A DNA stretch of 64,000 nt from Variovorax sp. SG517 (GCF_013376045.1 NZ_JABMJG010000001.1:558001-622000), one strand, 5' to 3'; positions 1 to 7,904 are shown, counted from the first letter of the stretch. Program-made: numbers and translations. The notes: a model not told the origin generated them from the letters alone.

Positions 1-48
1 TCGGGACATGCGGCGATTCAAAAAGGAAATGAACCGGCCGCCGTGTCG

Positions 49-363
49 TCAGTGATAGTCGTCTTCGCGCTGATGCCTGACGGCGGCCACGACGATCAAG
101 TCGCTTGCTTCTATTTCGAACAGTGCGACATAGCCGCTGGCGCCGAACGGAATCACGAGCTCTCGGATGAAGGGATTTTCGCCCGCCTTACGACAGGTGA
201 AGGGCGAAAAACCGAGGGTCGCTATGCCGTGCTCGATCGCTTCGAGGGCCCGCTCGGCAAGCGCGAGATCGCCGCCCCTGGCGAGCTCCCGTTCGAGGAC
301 GAAGTCATACAGCCGCTCCAGGTCTTCGGCCGCCTGACGCGTGAACCGGACCGAGTAGCTCAC
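49..363 (-). CDS. ParE/RelE-family toxin of a toxin-antitoxin pair
   Basis: A 104-residue protein with the compact fold signature of the ParE/RelE toxin superfamily: an N-terminal FTRQAAEDLERLYDF helix, a central region ending in RELVIPFGASGYVALFEI, and a C-terminal AAVRHQREDDYH tail that matches the usual 'xxxRHxRE' ending. ParE members poison DNA gyrase, whereas RelE members cleave mRNA; the sequence looks more ParE-like but the target is inferred. The start is a GTG that overlaps the antitoxin stop in a GTGA, so the two are translationally coupled, antitoxin first. It is the last gene of the minus-strand run that starts with modB, although the antitoxin has its own operator-like palindromes. 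Confidence 0.85.
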   Translation of the reverse strand: MSYSVRFTRQAAEDLERLYDFVLERELARGGDLALAERALEAIEHGIATLGFSPFTCRKAGENPFIRELVIPFGASGYVALFEIEASDLIVVAAVRHQREDDYH

Positions 364-644
364 CGGCGAGCTGCGCCTTGCTGTTTCTTCGCCGCCGATT
401 CGAGCTTGGTCCTGAGGCGCTGCATCATCTCGCCCGCCTCGACATATTCCCCGCTGCGCCGCGCGCTGGTCAGCGACTTCATGCCGCGCGCCACGAACTC
501 GGCCTGGCTCTTGCGCTGCTGAACGCAGGCGCGGACGGCCGCCTCCACGAACTGGGACAGGGTCTCCCCCTCGCCAAGCACCTGTTCGACTTCATCCCGG
601 AATTCGGGCTCGACACGCACGGAGGGGATGGTGGCGGTTTTCAT
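360..644 (-). CDS. Ribbon-helix-helix-type antitoxin
   Basis: A 94-residue protein placed directly upstream of the ParE-like toxin and overlapping it by four bases. The first 45 residues (TATIPSVRVEPEFRDEVEQV followed by a short linker and LSQFVEAAVRACV) have the beta-strand, helix, helix pattern of MetJ/Arc/CopG DNA-binding antitoxins. The second half is charged and helical, as expected of the toxin-neutralising tail. I start it at the ATG encoding MKTATIP; an in-frame TTG two codons upstream is less likely. It is expected to bind and neutralise the toxin and to repress its own promoter, where paired palindromes are visible about 12 to 35 bases upstream of the start. Confidence 0.8.
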   Translation of the reverse strand: MKTATIPSVRVEPEFRDEVEQVLGEGETLSQFVEAAVRACVQQRKSQAEFVARGMKSLTSARRSGEYVEAGEMMQRLRTKLESAAKKQQGAARR

Positions 645-655
645 CGCCAAAGTGT

Positions 656-679
656 ATCGCTTATGCGATGCAAAGCATC
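656..679 (-). promoter_or_regulatory. Paired palindromes upstream of the antitoxin (probable TA operator)
   Basis: Two perfect inverted repeats share an overlap: atcgc-ttat-gcgat at 656-669 and gatgc-aaa-gcatc at 667-679. They lie in the short gap between modC and the antitoxin and run over the modC stop codon. Overlapping palindromes just upstream of a ribbon-helix-helix antitoxin are the usual arrangement for autoregulation. The repeats are seen directly; binding by the antitoxin is inferred. Confidence 0.6.
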
Positions 680-1466
680 AGCTGCGCACATCCCTCATCA
701 GCAGCCCCCTAAGCTTTCGCCGCAGCGGCGTGTCTTCCACGACGCGAGCGCCGGCCGCCTCGTGCAGCGCGAACTCGCGGCTCTCGGCGTTGTGCAGGTC
801 GATCTCGCGCACCACCCGGCCTTCGCTGTAGACGAAGGCCACGTCGGCCAGGGCGAGAACGTCTTCGATGTCGTGCGTGATCATCAGCACCGGAATGCCC
901 CACTGCCTGCGCACCTGGGCGAGTTCCTCGCGCAGTTCGGCGCGCAGCATGGGGTTGAGGGCGGCGAAGGGCTCGTCGAGCAGCAGCACCTGCGGTTCGC
1001 AGGCCAGGGCGCGGGCGAGCGCCACGCGCTGCCGCTGGCCGCCGGAGAGAGTCTGCGGGCGGCTGTCGGCGAGCGCGGCTAGGCCGAAGCTTTCGAGCAG
1101 TGCGTGGACGCGCTCGGCGTCCTTCGCGGCGGGCTTGCGGCGGTGCCATGCGGTCAGGCCGAAGGCGACGTTCTCGCGCACGCTCAAGTGCGGGAAAAGC
1201 GCGTAGTCCTGGAAGAGATAGCCGATGCGCCGCGCCGGCGCGGGCACGTCGATGCCCTGGGCCGAGTCGTACAGCGTGCGGCCGTCGAGCCGCACGTGCC
1301 CCGAGCTGGGATGCAGCAGGCCGGCAATGGCCTGCAGCGTGAGCGACTTGCCCGCGCCCGACGGGCCGTAGAGCGCGGCGAAGGGCACGTCCGTCGCGAA
1401 ACGCACCGCGAGATCGAAGCGCCGCCGGCCGTCGGCCACCGTGAGCTTCAGATCGACATCGATCAT
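678..1466 (-). CDS. modC: Molybdate ABC transporter ATP-binding protein
   Basis: A 262-residue ABC ATPase that would power molybdate import through ModB. Walker A GPSGAGKS is at residues 34-41, the Q-loop is in LFQDYALF, the signature LSGGQRQR is near 140 and Walker B LLLDEP is near 161-166. Family members such as the E. coli protein are about 350 residues because they carry a C-terminal Mop (molybdate-binding) domain; this one stops shortly after the ATPase core (ending LRGLLMRDVRS), so that domain is missing. The ATG overlaps the modA stop in an ATGA, indicating coupled translation. It is the last transporter gene of the operon. Confidence 0.93.
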   Translation of the reverse strand: MIDVDLKLTVADGRRRFDLAVRFATDVPFAALYGPSGAGKSLTLQAIAGLLHPSSGHVRLDGRTLYDSAQGIDVPAPARRIGYLFQDYALFPHLSVRENVAFGLTAWHRRKPAAKDAERVHALLESFGLAALADSRPQTLSGGQRQRVALARALACEPQVLLLDEPFAALNPMLRAELREELAQVRRQWGIPVLMITHDIEDVLALADVAFVYSEGRVVREIDLHNAESREFALHEAAGARVVEDTPLRRKLRGLLMRDVRS

Positions 1467-2212
1467 GGCTTGCCGAATCCGTAGCGCGCGAGCACTTCCT
1501 GCGCGGCGGGCGTCGAGAGGAAGGCGATGAAGTCGCCGGCCAGCGCCTTCTGCCTGCTCTCGGCGACCACCGCGATCGGGTAGGTCACGGGCGTGTGGCC
1601 GGTGGGAGTGAAGGCGATCTTCACCTTGTCGCCGGCGATGGCCGCGTCGGTGCGGTAGACGAAGCCGGCCTCTGCCTCGCCGCGGCTCACGTAGTCGAGC
1701 ACCTGGCGCACGCTGTCGGCCTGCACGAACTTGGGCTCCAGCGCGGTCCAGAGGTTGACGTTATCCAGGACCTGCTTGGTATAGCGGCCGACCGGCACGG
1801 TCGCGACCTTGCCGACGGCGATCTTCCTGACGCCGGCGCCGCTCAGGTCCTGCAGCGACTTCAGGCCCACGCCTTCCCTGGCGGGCTCGATGAGCACCAG
1901 GCTGTTGGTGACGAAGTCCTTGCGCGTGGCGGTGTCGACGAGCTTCTGCTCGGCGCCGCGGTTCATCGTTTCCTGGTCGGCGCTGGCGAACACGTCCACT
2001 GGCGCGCCCTGCCCGATCTGCTGCAGCAGCACGCCCGAGGCCGCGAAGTTAAAGCGCACCGAGGCGCCCGCCTTGGCGGCCTCGAACTTCGGTCCGATCT
2101 CCTTGAACGCGTCGGTCAGGCTCGCGGCGGCGGACACGGTGATCTGCTGGGCCGAGGCAGCCAGCGGCAAGCCCAGAGCAACGACGAGGGACAAAAGACG
2201 CAACCGACGCAT
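1463..2212 (-). CDS. modA: Molybdate ABC transporter periplasmic substrate-binding protein
   Basis: A 249-residue secreted protein that captures molybdate or tungstate in the periplasm. The signal peptide is residues 1-21 (RRLRLLSLVVALGLPLAASA, cleavage after AQQ or ASA). The mature start QITVSAAASLTDAFKEI holds the AASLTD motif whose serine contacts the oxyanion, and NFAASGVLLQQI, GQGAPVDVFASAD, VPVGRYT and AGFVYRTDA are the other ModA landmarks. A good ribosome-binding site (ctggag) precedes the ATG. It follows modB after a 155-base gap that holds a dispersed repeat, and is coupled to modC. Confidence 0.95.
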   Translation of the reverse strand: MRRLRLLSLVVALGLPLAASAQQITVSAAASLTDAFKEIGPKFEAAKAGASVRFNFAASGVLLQQIGQGAPVDVFASADQETMNRGAEQKLVDTATRKDFVTNSLVLIEPAREGVGLKSLQDLSGAGVRKIAVGKVATVPVGRYTKQVLDNVNLWTALEPKFVQADSVRQVLDYVSRGEAEAGFVYRTDAAIAGDKVKIAFTPTGHTPVTYPIAVVAESRQKALAGDFIAFLSTPAAQEVLARYGFGKP

Positions 2213-2257
2213 GATGATCTCCAGGAAGTAATAGGGAGCTGAGGACTAAAAAGAGTC

Positions 2258-2367
2258 CCCTTCCTCTTCGGGGAACACCGCGGAACCGGCTTTGCCGGGC
2301 CGCTGGTGTTGCCCCCTGCAAGGGGGTTGGCGAAGCGACACGAAGTGCGCGAAGCCTGGGGGTGTGC
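2258..2367 (-). repeat. Post-stop dispersed repeat, copy 1 (modB-modA gap)
   Basis: A GC-rich element of about 110 bp beginning directly after the modB stop codon. Read on the minus strand it contains cttcgcgcacttcgtgtcg, a short hairpin of the form cccccttgcaggggg, and then cccggcaaagccgg, which is also a small hairpin. Close relatives lie at about 28461-28571 and 44679-44780, and a diverged one at 42105-42184, always in the same orientation relative to the gene that ends beside it. It separates modB from modA, which makes it a candidate mRNA stabiliser or processing site; that role is inferred. Confidence 0.8.
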
Positions 2368-3051
2368 TCATCTCAGCGAAAAGAAGCGGTTCGACAGCAC
2401 CAGCACGGTGATCGACAGCAGCGAGGTCACGATGACCAGCAGCAGCGCGAGGTCGTCGTGCCCCGCCTGCACCGCGTCGTAGATGGCCATCGACAGCGTC
2501 TGGGTCTGCTTCGGAATGGAGCCGGCCACCATCAGCGAGGCGCCGAACTCGCCCATGGCGCGCGCGAAGGCCAGCAGCGTGCCCGCCAGGATGCCTGGCC
2601 ACGCCAGCGGCAGCGTGACGCGCAGGAACACCGAAAACGGCGACTGCCGCAGCGTGCTGGCCGCGGCTTCGAGCGAGCGGTCCACGCCCGAGAACGCCGC
2701 GCTGGCCGACTTGAGCACCAGCGGCAGCGCCACCACGGCCGAGGCGACCACGGCGCCGTGCCAGCTGAAGATGATGGTGTAGTCGAGGTGCTCGCGCAGC
2801 CACGCGCCCAGCGGGCTGCGGCGGCCGGCCGCCACGAGGATGGCGTAGCCGATCACCGTGGGCGGCAGCACCAGCGGCAGCATGAAGACAGCTTCGAGCA
2901 CGTTGCTGCCGAAGAATTTCTTGCGCGCGAACATCCAGCCCAGCGCCACGCCGACGATCAGCGCCAGCACGGTCGCCACGGCCGCGACCTTGAGCGACAG
3001 CACCAGCGGGAACCAGTCGGTCGAAGCGATTAGCGAATTCGTCGTGTTCAT
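2368..3051 (-). CDS. modB: Molybdate ABC transporter permease
   Basis: A 227-residue inner-membrane permease with about five hydrophobic spans. The cytoplasmic EAA loop reads LEAAASTLRQSPFSVFLRVTLPLAWPGI, and GYAILVAAGRRSPLGAWL and GEFGASLMVAGSIP are typical of ModB. It forms the channel with ModC as motor. It is the first gene of the operon, giving order B-A-C where A-B-C is usual. No strong Shine-Dalgarno precedes the ATG; about 40 bases upstream a better site (gaagg) serves an ATG that opens only a five-codon frame. A ModE-like operator lies about 70 bases upstream. Confidence 0.95.
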   Translation of the reverse strand: MNTTNSLIASTDWFPLVLSLKVAAVATVLALIVGVALGWMFARKKFFGSNVLEAVFMLPLVLPPTVIGYAILVAAGRRSPLGAWLREHLDYTIIFSWHGAVVASAVVALPLVLKSASAAFSGVDRSLEAAASTLRQSPFSVFLRVTLPLAWPGILAGTLLAFARAMGEFGASLMVAGSIPKQTQTLSMAIYDAVQAGHDDLALLLVIVTSLLSITVLVLSNRFFSLR

Positions 3052-3119
3052 GAGAATACGGCGAGATTGTTACACGTCCCGCCCCATGGTCCTTCAGGAG
3101 TGCGCAAATCGGTCATCCT

Positions 3120-3141
3120 CCATATACTGACGGATATAGCG
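3120..3141 (-). promoter_or_regulatory. ModE-like operator upstream of modB
   Basis: On the minus strand the segment reads CGCTATAT, seven spacer bases, then TATATGG. This resembles the ModE box, recalled as CGnTATAT-spacer-ATATnnCG; the left half fits well and the right half only partly. It sits between the divergent modB and the small plus-strand gene at 3157, so it could govern both. With a ModE-type gene only 350 bases away, repression of modBAC when molybdate is plentiful is a reasonable inference. Confidence 0.5.
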
Positions 3142-3156
3142 TAGGAGACACCTGCC

Positions 3157-3429
3157 ATGCGCGCATCCGCCCACGACGCCGTCGTCCGTTCGATCTCGGG
3201 TCGGCCGGAGCTTCGCCATCGCGTGACACAGGTACGGGAATGGCGCATCGAACGCACCACGGATGCCGCCGGCTTCGTGCTGTCCATCACCGGCGCGGAC
3301 GGCGCGAGCCAGTCCTTCTTCGTGGGCGCCACCGACGCGGGCGACATCGGGGAGGTGCTGCGCCGCGAGGCGGCGTGGGCCGTGCCGCCGGCCGGAAGAG
3401 GCATTCCGGGAACGATCAAGGAGCAATGA
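3157..3429 (+). CDS. Small protein of unknown function
   Basis: A 90-residue protein that I do not recognise. It has an aggaga ribosome-binding site eight bases before the ATG and lies alone on the plus strand between divergent modB and convergent modE. The middle (VREWRIERTTDAAGFVLSITGADG) looks like a small beta-rich domain; there is no signal peptide, membrane span or cysteine pair. The upstream region contains the ModE-like operator, so it may be co-controlled with molybdate uptake. A long frame on the opposite strand covers the same bases, but its composition is poorer and it lacks homologous features. Confidence 0.5.
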   Translation: MRASAHDAVVRSISGRPELRHRVTQVREWRIERTTDAAGFVLSITGADGASQSFFVGATDAGDIGEVLRREAAWAVPPAGRGIPGTIKEQ

Positions 3430-3466
3430 ACCGCGCGTGCCGGCAGCTCGATGGTCGCTTGCAGAC

Positions 3467-3814
3467 CTATTGCGCCAGGAGCCGCGTCAGGGCCCGGATG
3501 TCCGCCGCGGCAGCAAGGCGCGCGGCGTTCTCGATGGCCCGGTAGTGCTTGACGATCTCCTCGCCGACCGGTGTGAGCGCCGTGCCGCCGCCGCGCGAGC
3601 CGCCTGCCGCCGTGTTCACGGCCGGAGAGGCCAGCGCCTGGTTCATCTCGTCGATCAGCATCCAGGCCCGGCGGTACGACATGCCCAGCAGCCGGGCGGC
3701 CGCCGAGATCGAGCCGGTCTCGGCCACGGCTTCGAGCACCGCGATCTTGCCGGGGCCGATGGCGATGGCGTCGTCCCGGTAGATGCGCAGGCGGAACTGG
3801 ACTTTGGATTTCAT
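3467..3814 (-). CDS. modE: ModE-type winged-helix molybdate regulator, DNA-binding domain only
   Basis: A 115-residue LysR-like winged-helix protein of the ModE N-terminal family: KIAVLEAVAETGSISAAARLLGMSYRRAWMLIDEMNQAL is the helix-turn-helix with its characteristic RRAW, and GGGTALTPVGEEIVKHYRAIE is the wing and dimerisation helix. Full-length ModE carries two C-terminal Mop domains that bind molybdate; here the protein ends right after the DNA-binding part, so how it senses metal is unclear. It is transcribed in the same direction as modBAC but separated from it by the small plus-strand gene. Confidence 0.88.
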   Translation of the reverse strand: MKSKVQFRLRIYRDDAIAIGPGKIAVLEAVAETGSISAAARLLGMSYRRAWMLIDEMNQALASPAVNTAAGGSRGGGTALTPVGEEIVKHYRAIENAARLAAAADIRALTRLLAQ

Positions 3815-3917
3815 GTGGGCGCCAAGCGTAAACCAATGCTGGGCGCCATTGTCCGCCTGCAGCGGCCAGCAGCCGGGGCGCGCCGCTGGCGCCGCCGACT
3901 GCCGTTGCGGACCGCCT

Positions 3918-5615
3918 TCAGTTGAAGAACTTGGCGGCGCTCACCAGCGTCTTGTAGACGCCCCAGGCCAGCGGAATGCCCACCGCCAGCCAGGCCAGCG
4001 CGACGACCGCCGGGCTCACCGTGTCGGCGCGGCCCGAGCCGCTGCCCACTTCGGCGGCCGAGGCCTTCTCGTGCGCCAGCTTCTTCTCGACGGCCAGCTC
4101 TTCATCGCTCATGAAGTGCTTGTCGGCCACCGGGCGCACCAGCAGGTTGGCGATGAAGCCGATCACCAGCATGCCCACGAGGATGTACATGGTCTGGTTG
4201 TAGACCTGCTCGCGCGGCAGGCCCAGGCCCAGCTGGTACTCGCGCATGTAGTTCACCACCACCGGGCCGAGGATGCCGGCCGTGGCCCATGCCGTCAGCA
4301 GGCGGCCATGGATGGCGCCCACGAACTGCGTGCCGAACAGGTCCGCCAGGTAGGCCGGCACGGTGGCGAAGCCGCCGCCGTACATCGACACGATCACGCA
4401 GCACGCGCCCACGAAGAGCAGCTTGCTGCCAGCGCCAGCCGACGAGGGAATGCTCGCGTACAGGATGCCGCCGAGCACGAAGAACACCGTGTAGGTGAGC
4501 TTGCGGCCCAGCTTGTCCGACATGCTCGCCCACACGAAGCGCCCGCCGATGTTGAAGAGCGACAGCAGCGCCGTGAAGCCGCCCGCCACCACGGCGATGG
4601 CCGCGAGCTGCGTCTTGTCGAGTTCGCCGTATTTGGCCGGCAGATCGATCAGCGCGCCGCCGAACACTTCCTGCAGCATGGGCGAAGCCATGCCGATCAC
4701 GCCGATGCCCGCGCTCACGTTCATGCAAAGCACCAGCCACACGAGCCAGAACTGCGGAATGCCCCAGACCTTCTTCACGTGCACGTGGCGCTGCGTGATC
4801 ATGGCGTTGCTGGTCTGCGCCGGCGGCGGCGTCCAGCCTTCGGGCTTCCAGCCCGAGGGCGGCACGCGGTAGCCCAGCGCGCCGGCCATCATGAAGACGA
4901 AGTAGCCCAGCGCCATGACGACGAATGTCTGCATCACGCCCACGTCGGTGGCGGTGGAGAAGCGCTTCATCAGGTCGACCGCCAGCGGCGAGCCGATCAT
5001 CGCGCCGCCGCCGAAGCCCATGATGGCCATGCCGGTGGCCATGCCGCGGCGGTCGGGGAACCACTTGATCAGCGTGCTCACCGGCGAGATGTAGCCCAGG
5101 CCCAGGCCGATGCCGCCGATCACGCCGGAGCCGAGGATCATCAGCCAGAACTGGTGCAGGTGGATGCCCAGTGCCGACAGCAGCATGCCGCCGCACCAGC
5201 ACAGCGCCGACACCACGCCGGCCTTGCGCGGACCCGCGCGTTCGAGCCAGCCGCCCCACAGGGCCGCCGAGCAGCCGAGGAAGACGAAGAACAGCGTGTA
5301 CATCCACCCGAGGGTGGCCACGCGCCAGTCGCAGTTGGTGGCGAAGAGCTCGGCGAAGAAGCTCATGTCCTTGGCGCAGGCCTGCGCGCCGGTGCCCGCG
5401 GTGCCCAGCGCCTTCGACAGCGGCAGCCAGAACACCGAGAAGCCATAGGCCATGCCGATGCACAGGTGGATGGCCAATGCGGCCGGTGGAACGAGCCAGC
5501 GGTTGAAGCCGGGGCCCGCGATGATGCGTTCTTTTTCCAGGAAGCCGGGTTGCGTCTGCGCCCCTCCTCCAGCTACGCGTTCTCCATCGAGAACGCCTGC
5601 AGATGAACCTGCCAT
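3918..5615 (-). CDS. MFS transporter of the oxalate/formate antiporter (OFA) family
   Basis: A 565-residue major facilitator with about 12 to 14 hydrophobic spans. The opening LVPPAALAIHLCIGMAYGFSVFWLPLSKALG, the GGIGLGLGYISPVSTLIKWFPDRRGMATGMAIMGFG segment and RFVWASMSDKLGRK in the central loop are hallmarks of OFA members (OxlT/YhjX-like), which exchange or import small carboxylates such as oxalate, formate or pyruvate. The central cytoplasmic loop (about residues 250-290) is long. The start has an ideal aaggaga site five bases upstream. A LysR regulator lies just upstream and molybdate genes downstream, which suggests formate metabolism, but the substrate cannot be read from sequence. Confidence 0.88.
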   Translation of the reverse strand: MAGSSAGVLDGERVAGGGAQTQPGFLEKERIIAGPGFNRWLVPPAALAIHLCIGMAYGFSVFWLPLSKALGTAGTGAQACAKDMSFFAELFATNCDWRVATLGWMYTLFFVFLGCSAALWGGWLERAGPRKAGVVSALCWCGGMLLSALGIHLHQFWLMILGSGVIGGIGLGLGYISPVSTLIKWFPDRRGMATGMAIMGFGGGAMIGSPLAVDLMKRFSTATDVGVMQTFVVMALGYFVFMMAGALGYRVPPSGWKPEGWTPPPAQTSNAMITQRHVHVKKVWGIPQFWLVWLVLCMNVSAGIGVIGMASPMLQEVFGGALIDLPAKYGELDKTQLAAIAVVAGGFTALLSLFNIGGRFVWASMSDKLGRKLTYTVFFVLGGILYASIPSSAGAGSKLLFVGACCVIVSMYGGGFATVPAYLADLFGTQFVGAIHGRLLTAWATAGILGPVVVNYMREYQLGLGLPREQVYNQTMYILVGMLVIGFIANLLVRPVADKHFMSDEELAVEKKLAHEKASAAEVGSGSGRADTVSPAVVALAWLAVGIPLAWGVYKTLVSAAKFFN

Positions 5616-5762
5616 ATTTCTCCTTGTTCGCCGGATGTGTAAGTTTTTGCTAATCCGGGGCGCGGAGTGTCTGCGAATGGTTTAAGCGCCGTCAAATTCG
5701 ATCAGGGCATGGCCTGATTCAATAACTAAATGACGAAGACTTTGGTGGCAGTGCCGCGACAG

Positions 5763-6707
5763 TCATTCGCCGAGCGAGCCGTCGTGCTCCCGCAGATGCG
5801 CCAGCCACTCGGGCGCCTGCATGAATGAGAGCGCGGCTTCAAGCGCGCGCGAGGCGCGCACGCCCTCCTGCGTCATGAAGCCGATGGGCGTGCGCACGTC
5901 CGGCCCCACCAGCGGCAGCGCCTCCAGCTCGCGATGGGTGCGCACGGCATCCACCATGCCGCCGGGCAGCACGCTGCAGATCTTGCCCGCGCTCACCGCG
6001 AGCGCGAGCGCCAGCACCGAATTGGTCTCGATCGCCGGATTCACCGCTGCGCCCGCCTCGCGCAGCGCCTGGTCGACGATGGCGCGGTTGTGCATGTCGG
6101 AGGTCAGCAGGCACAGCGGCAGCCTGCCCGCTTCGGCCCACGACATCGGCTGGCCGATGCGCAGTTGGTCGAACGAAGGCTTCCCGGCGCGGCGCAGCAG
6201 GAAGTAGTGCTCCACGCTCTGCGGCCAGGCCGCGAGCTTGATGCCCGGCAGATGCATGCGCTCGGTGTAGCCCAGCGCGAGGTCGATGGAGAGGTTCTCC
6301 AGCCCCGTCTCCAGGTCCTGCGAGCTCATCGACAGCACCGCCGGCACGATGCCCGGATGCCGCTCCTGCAGCATGGCCGCGAAGCGCGAGAGCATCGGGA
6401 TCGCGGTGGGCACGGCGGCCATGCGCAGGCTGCCGTGCGGGTTGTCCGCGTCGCTGCGCAGCTCCTGCAACAGCACCTCGTTGTCGCGCAGCATGCGCTG
6501 CGCCGTGGCCAGCACGCGCTCGCCCTCGTGCGTGAGGCCCACGTACACGCGGGCCCGCTTGACGATGACGACGCCGAACTCGGTCTCCAGCGCGCGCAGC
6601 GCATTCGACAGCGCCGGCTGCGTGATATGGCAGGCCTGGGCCGCGCGGCCGAAGTGCTTGTGCTCGTTCAGCGCCACCAGGTAGCGCATCGAGGCGAGCA
6701 GGTTCAT
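5763..6707 (-). CDS. LysR-family transcriptional regulator
   Basis: A 314-residue regulator. Residues 1-60 are a LysR winged helix (MRYLVALNEHKHFGRAAQACHITQPALSNALRALE), followed by a substrate-binding-like effector domain to the end. I start it at the ATG for MNLLASMRYL; the frame is open further upstream but overlaps apbC on the same strand. It lies 147 bases upstream of the OFA transporter in the same direction and immediately downstream of apbC. The N-terminal HFGRAAxACHITQPALSNALRALE pattern is like that of formate-dehydrogenase regulators (FdsR type) in related bacteria; that assignment is from memory and is inference. Confidence 0.9.
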   Translation of the reverse strand: MNLLASMRYLVALNEHKHFGRAAQACHITQPALSNALRALETEFGVVIVKRARVYVGLTHEGERVLATAQRMLRDNEVLLQELRSDADNPHGSLRMAAVPTAIPMLSRFAAMLQERHPGIVPAVLSMSSQDLETGLENLSIDLALGYTERMHLPGIKLAAWPQSVEHYFLLRRAGKPSFDQLRIGQPMSWAEAGRLPLCLLTSDMHNRAIVDQALREAGAAVNPAIETNSVLALALAVSAGKICSVLPGGMVDAVRTHRELEALPLVGPDVRTPIGFMTQEGVRASRALEAALSFMQAPEWLAHLREHDGSLGE

Positions 6708-6726
6708 CGAAAAAGGCCGTTCTTCT

Positions 6727-7818
6727 TCAGGTGTTTTTGCTGATCGAGATCGTCGGGAACTTCGCGGAGAAGTCCTTCGCCTTCTCGGCGATGCCCACGG
6801 CCACGCGGCGGGCGACCGCCTTGTAGATGCCGGCGGCCTCGCTGTCCGGGGAGGACACCACGGTGGGCGCCCCGCTGTCGGCCTGCAGGCGGATGTTGAT
6901 GTCCAGCGGCAGCGCGCCCAGGTAGTCCATCTGGTACTCGGCCGCCATCTTCTTGCCGCCGTCGGCGCCGAAGATGTGCTCGGCATGGCCGCAGTTCGAG
7001 CACACGTGCACCGCCATGTTCTCGACGATGCCCAGGATCGGCACGCCGACCTTCTCGAACATCTTGATGCCCTTCTTCGCGTCGAGCAGCGCGATGTCCT
7101 GCGGCGTGGTGACGATCACCGCGCCCGTCATCGGCACGCGCTGGCTCAGCGTGAGCTGGATGTCGCCGGTGCCCGGGGGCATGTCGACGATGAGGTAGTC
7201 GAGGTCCTTCCAGTTGGTCTGGCGCAGAAGCTGCTCGAGCGCCTGCGTGGCCATGGGGCCGCGCCAGATCATGGCCTGGTCCTGGTCGACCAGGAAGCCG
7301 ATCGACATGACCTGCACGCCGTGGCGCTCCATGGGCTCCATGGTCTTGCCGTCGGCGCTGTCGGGTCGGCCTTCGATGCCCATCATCATGGGCTGGCTGG
7401 GGCCGTAGATGTCGGCGTCGAGCAGGCCGACGGTGGCTCCTTCGGAGGCCAGCGCCAGCGCCAGGTTGGCGGCGGTGGTGCTCTTGCCCACGCCGCCCTT
7501 GCCCGAGGCCACCGCGATGATGTTCCTGACGTTGGGCATCAGCTGCACGCCGCGCTGCACCGCGTGGCTGATGACCTTGGTGACGATGTTCACCGACACG
7601 TTCTCCACGCCCGGCACCGCCTTGGCGGCCGCCACCAGTTCCTTGCGGATGGCCGCGTGCTGGCTCCTGGCCGGGTAGCCGAGTTCGAGGTCGAACGAGA
7701 CGTCGCCCTCCGAGACCTGGAGGTTCTTGAGCGAGCGGGTCGCCGCGAAAGGCTTGCCGGTGTTAGGGTCCTGGACGGCCTTGAGCGCCTCCATGAGCCC
7801 TTCTGGGGTGAGTGCCAT
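6727..7818 (-). CDS. apbC: Mrp/ApbC-type iron-sulfur cluster carrier ATPase
   Basis: A 363-residue P-loop ATPase that loads Fe-S clusters onto apoproteins. Residues 1-90 are a MIP18 (DUF59) domain, the deviant Walker A GKGGVGKST is at 106-114, DADIYGPSQP and DMPPGTGDIQLT follow, and the cluster-binding CSNC is near residue 270, all as in the family. The ATG has an aggag site eight bases upstream. It faces the patatin gene divergently across 86 bases and is followed by the LysR gene with 19 bases between them. A molybdenum-dependent formate dehydrogenase would be a heavy client, which fits the neighbourhood. Confidence 0.95.
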   Translation of the reverse strand: MALTPEGLMEALKAVQDPNTGKPFAATRSLKNLQVSEGDVSFDLELGYPARSQHAAIRKELVAAAKAVPGVENVSVNIVTKVISHAVQRGVQLMPNVRNIIAVASGKGGVGKSTTAANLALALASEGATVGLLDADIYGPSQPMMMGIEGRPDSADGKTMEPMERHGVQVMSIGFLVDQDQAMIWRGPMATQALEQLLRQTNWKDLDYLIVDMPPGTGDIQLTLSQRVPMTGAVIVTTPQDIALLDAKKGIKMFEKVGVPILGIVENMAVHVCSNCGHAEHIFGADGGKKMAAEYQMDYLGALPLDINIRLQADSGAPTVVSSPDSEAAGIYKAVARRVAVGIAEKAKDFSAKFPTISISKNT

Positions 7819-7904
7819 TGATCAAACTCCTGAATGGCCGGTAGTCTAAGGCGCTCGCCAGGCCGGCACCCCGAGCCCTTCCAATAGCCCGACAACGAAC
7901 AAAA

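Noticed and set aside
3048..3836. A minus-strand frame running through the small unknown gene and modE
   Set aside because: It conflicts with the clear ModE helix-turn-helix frame and has no start signal or motif.
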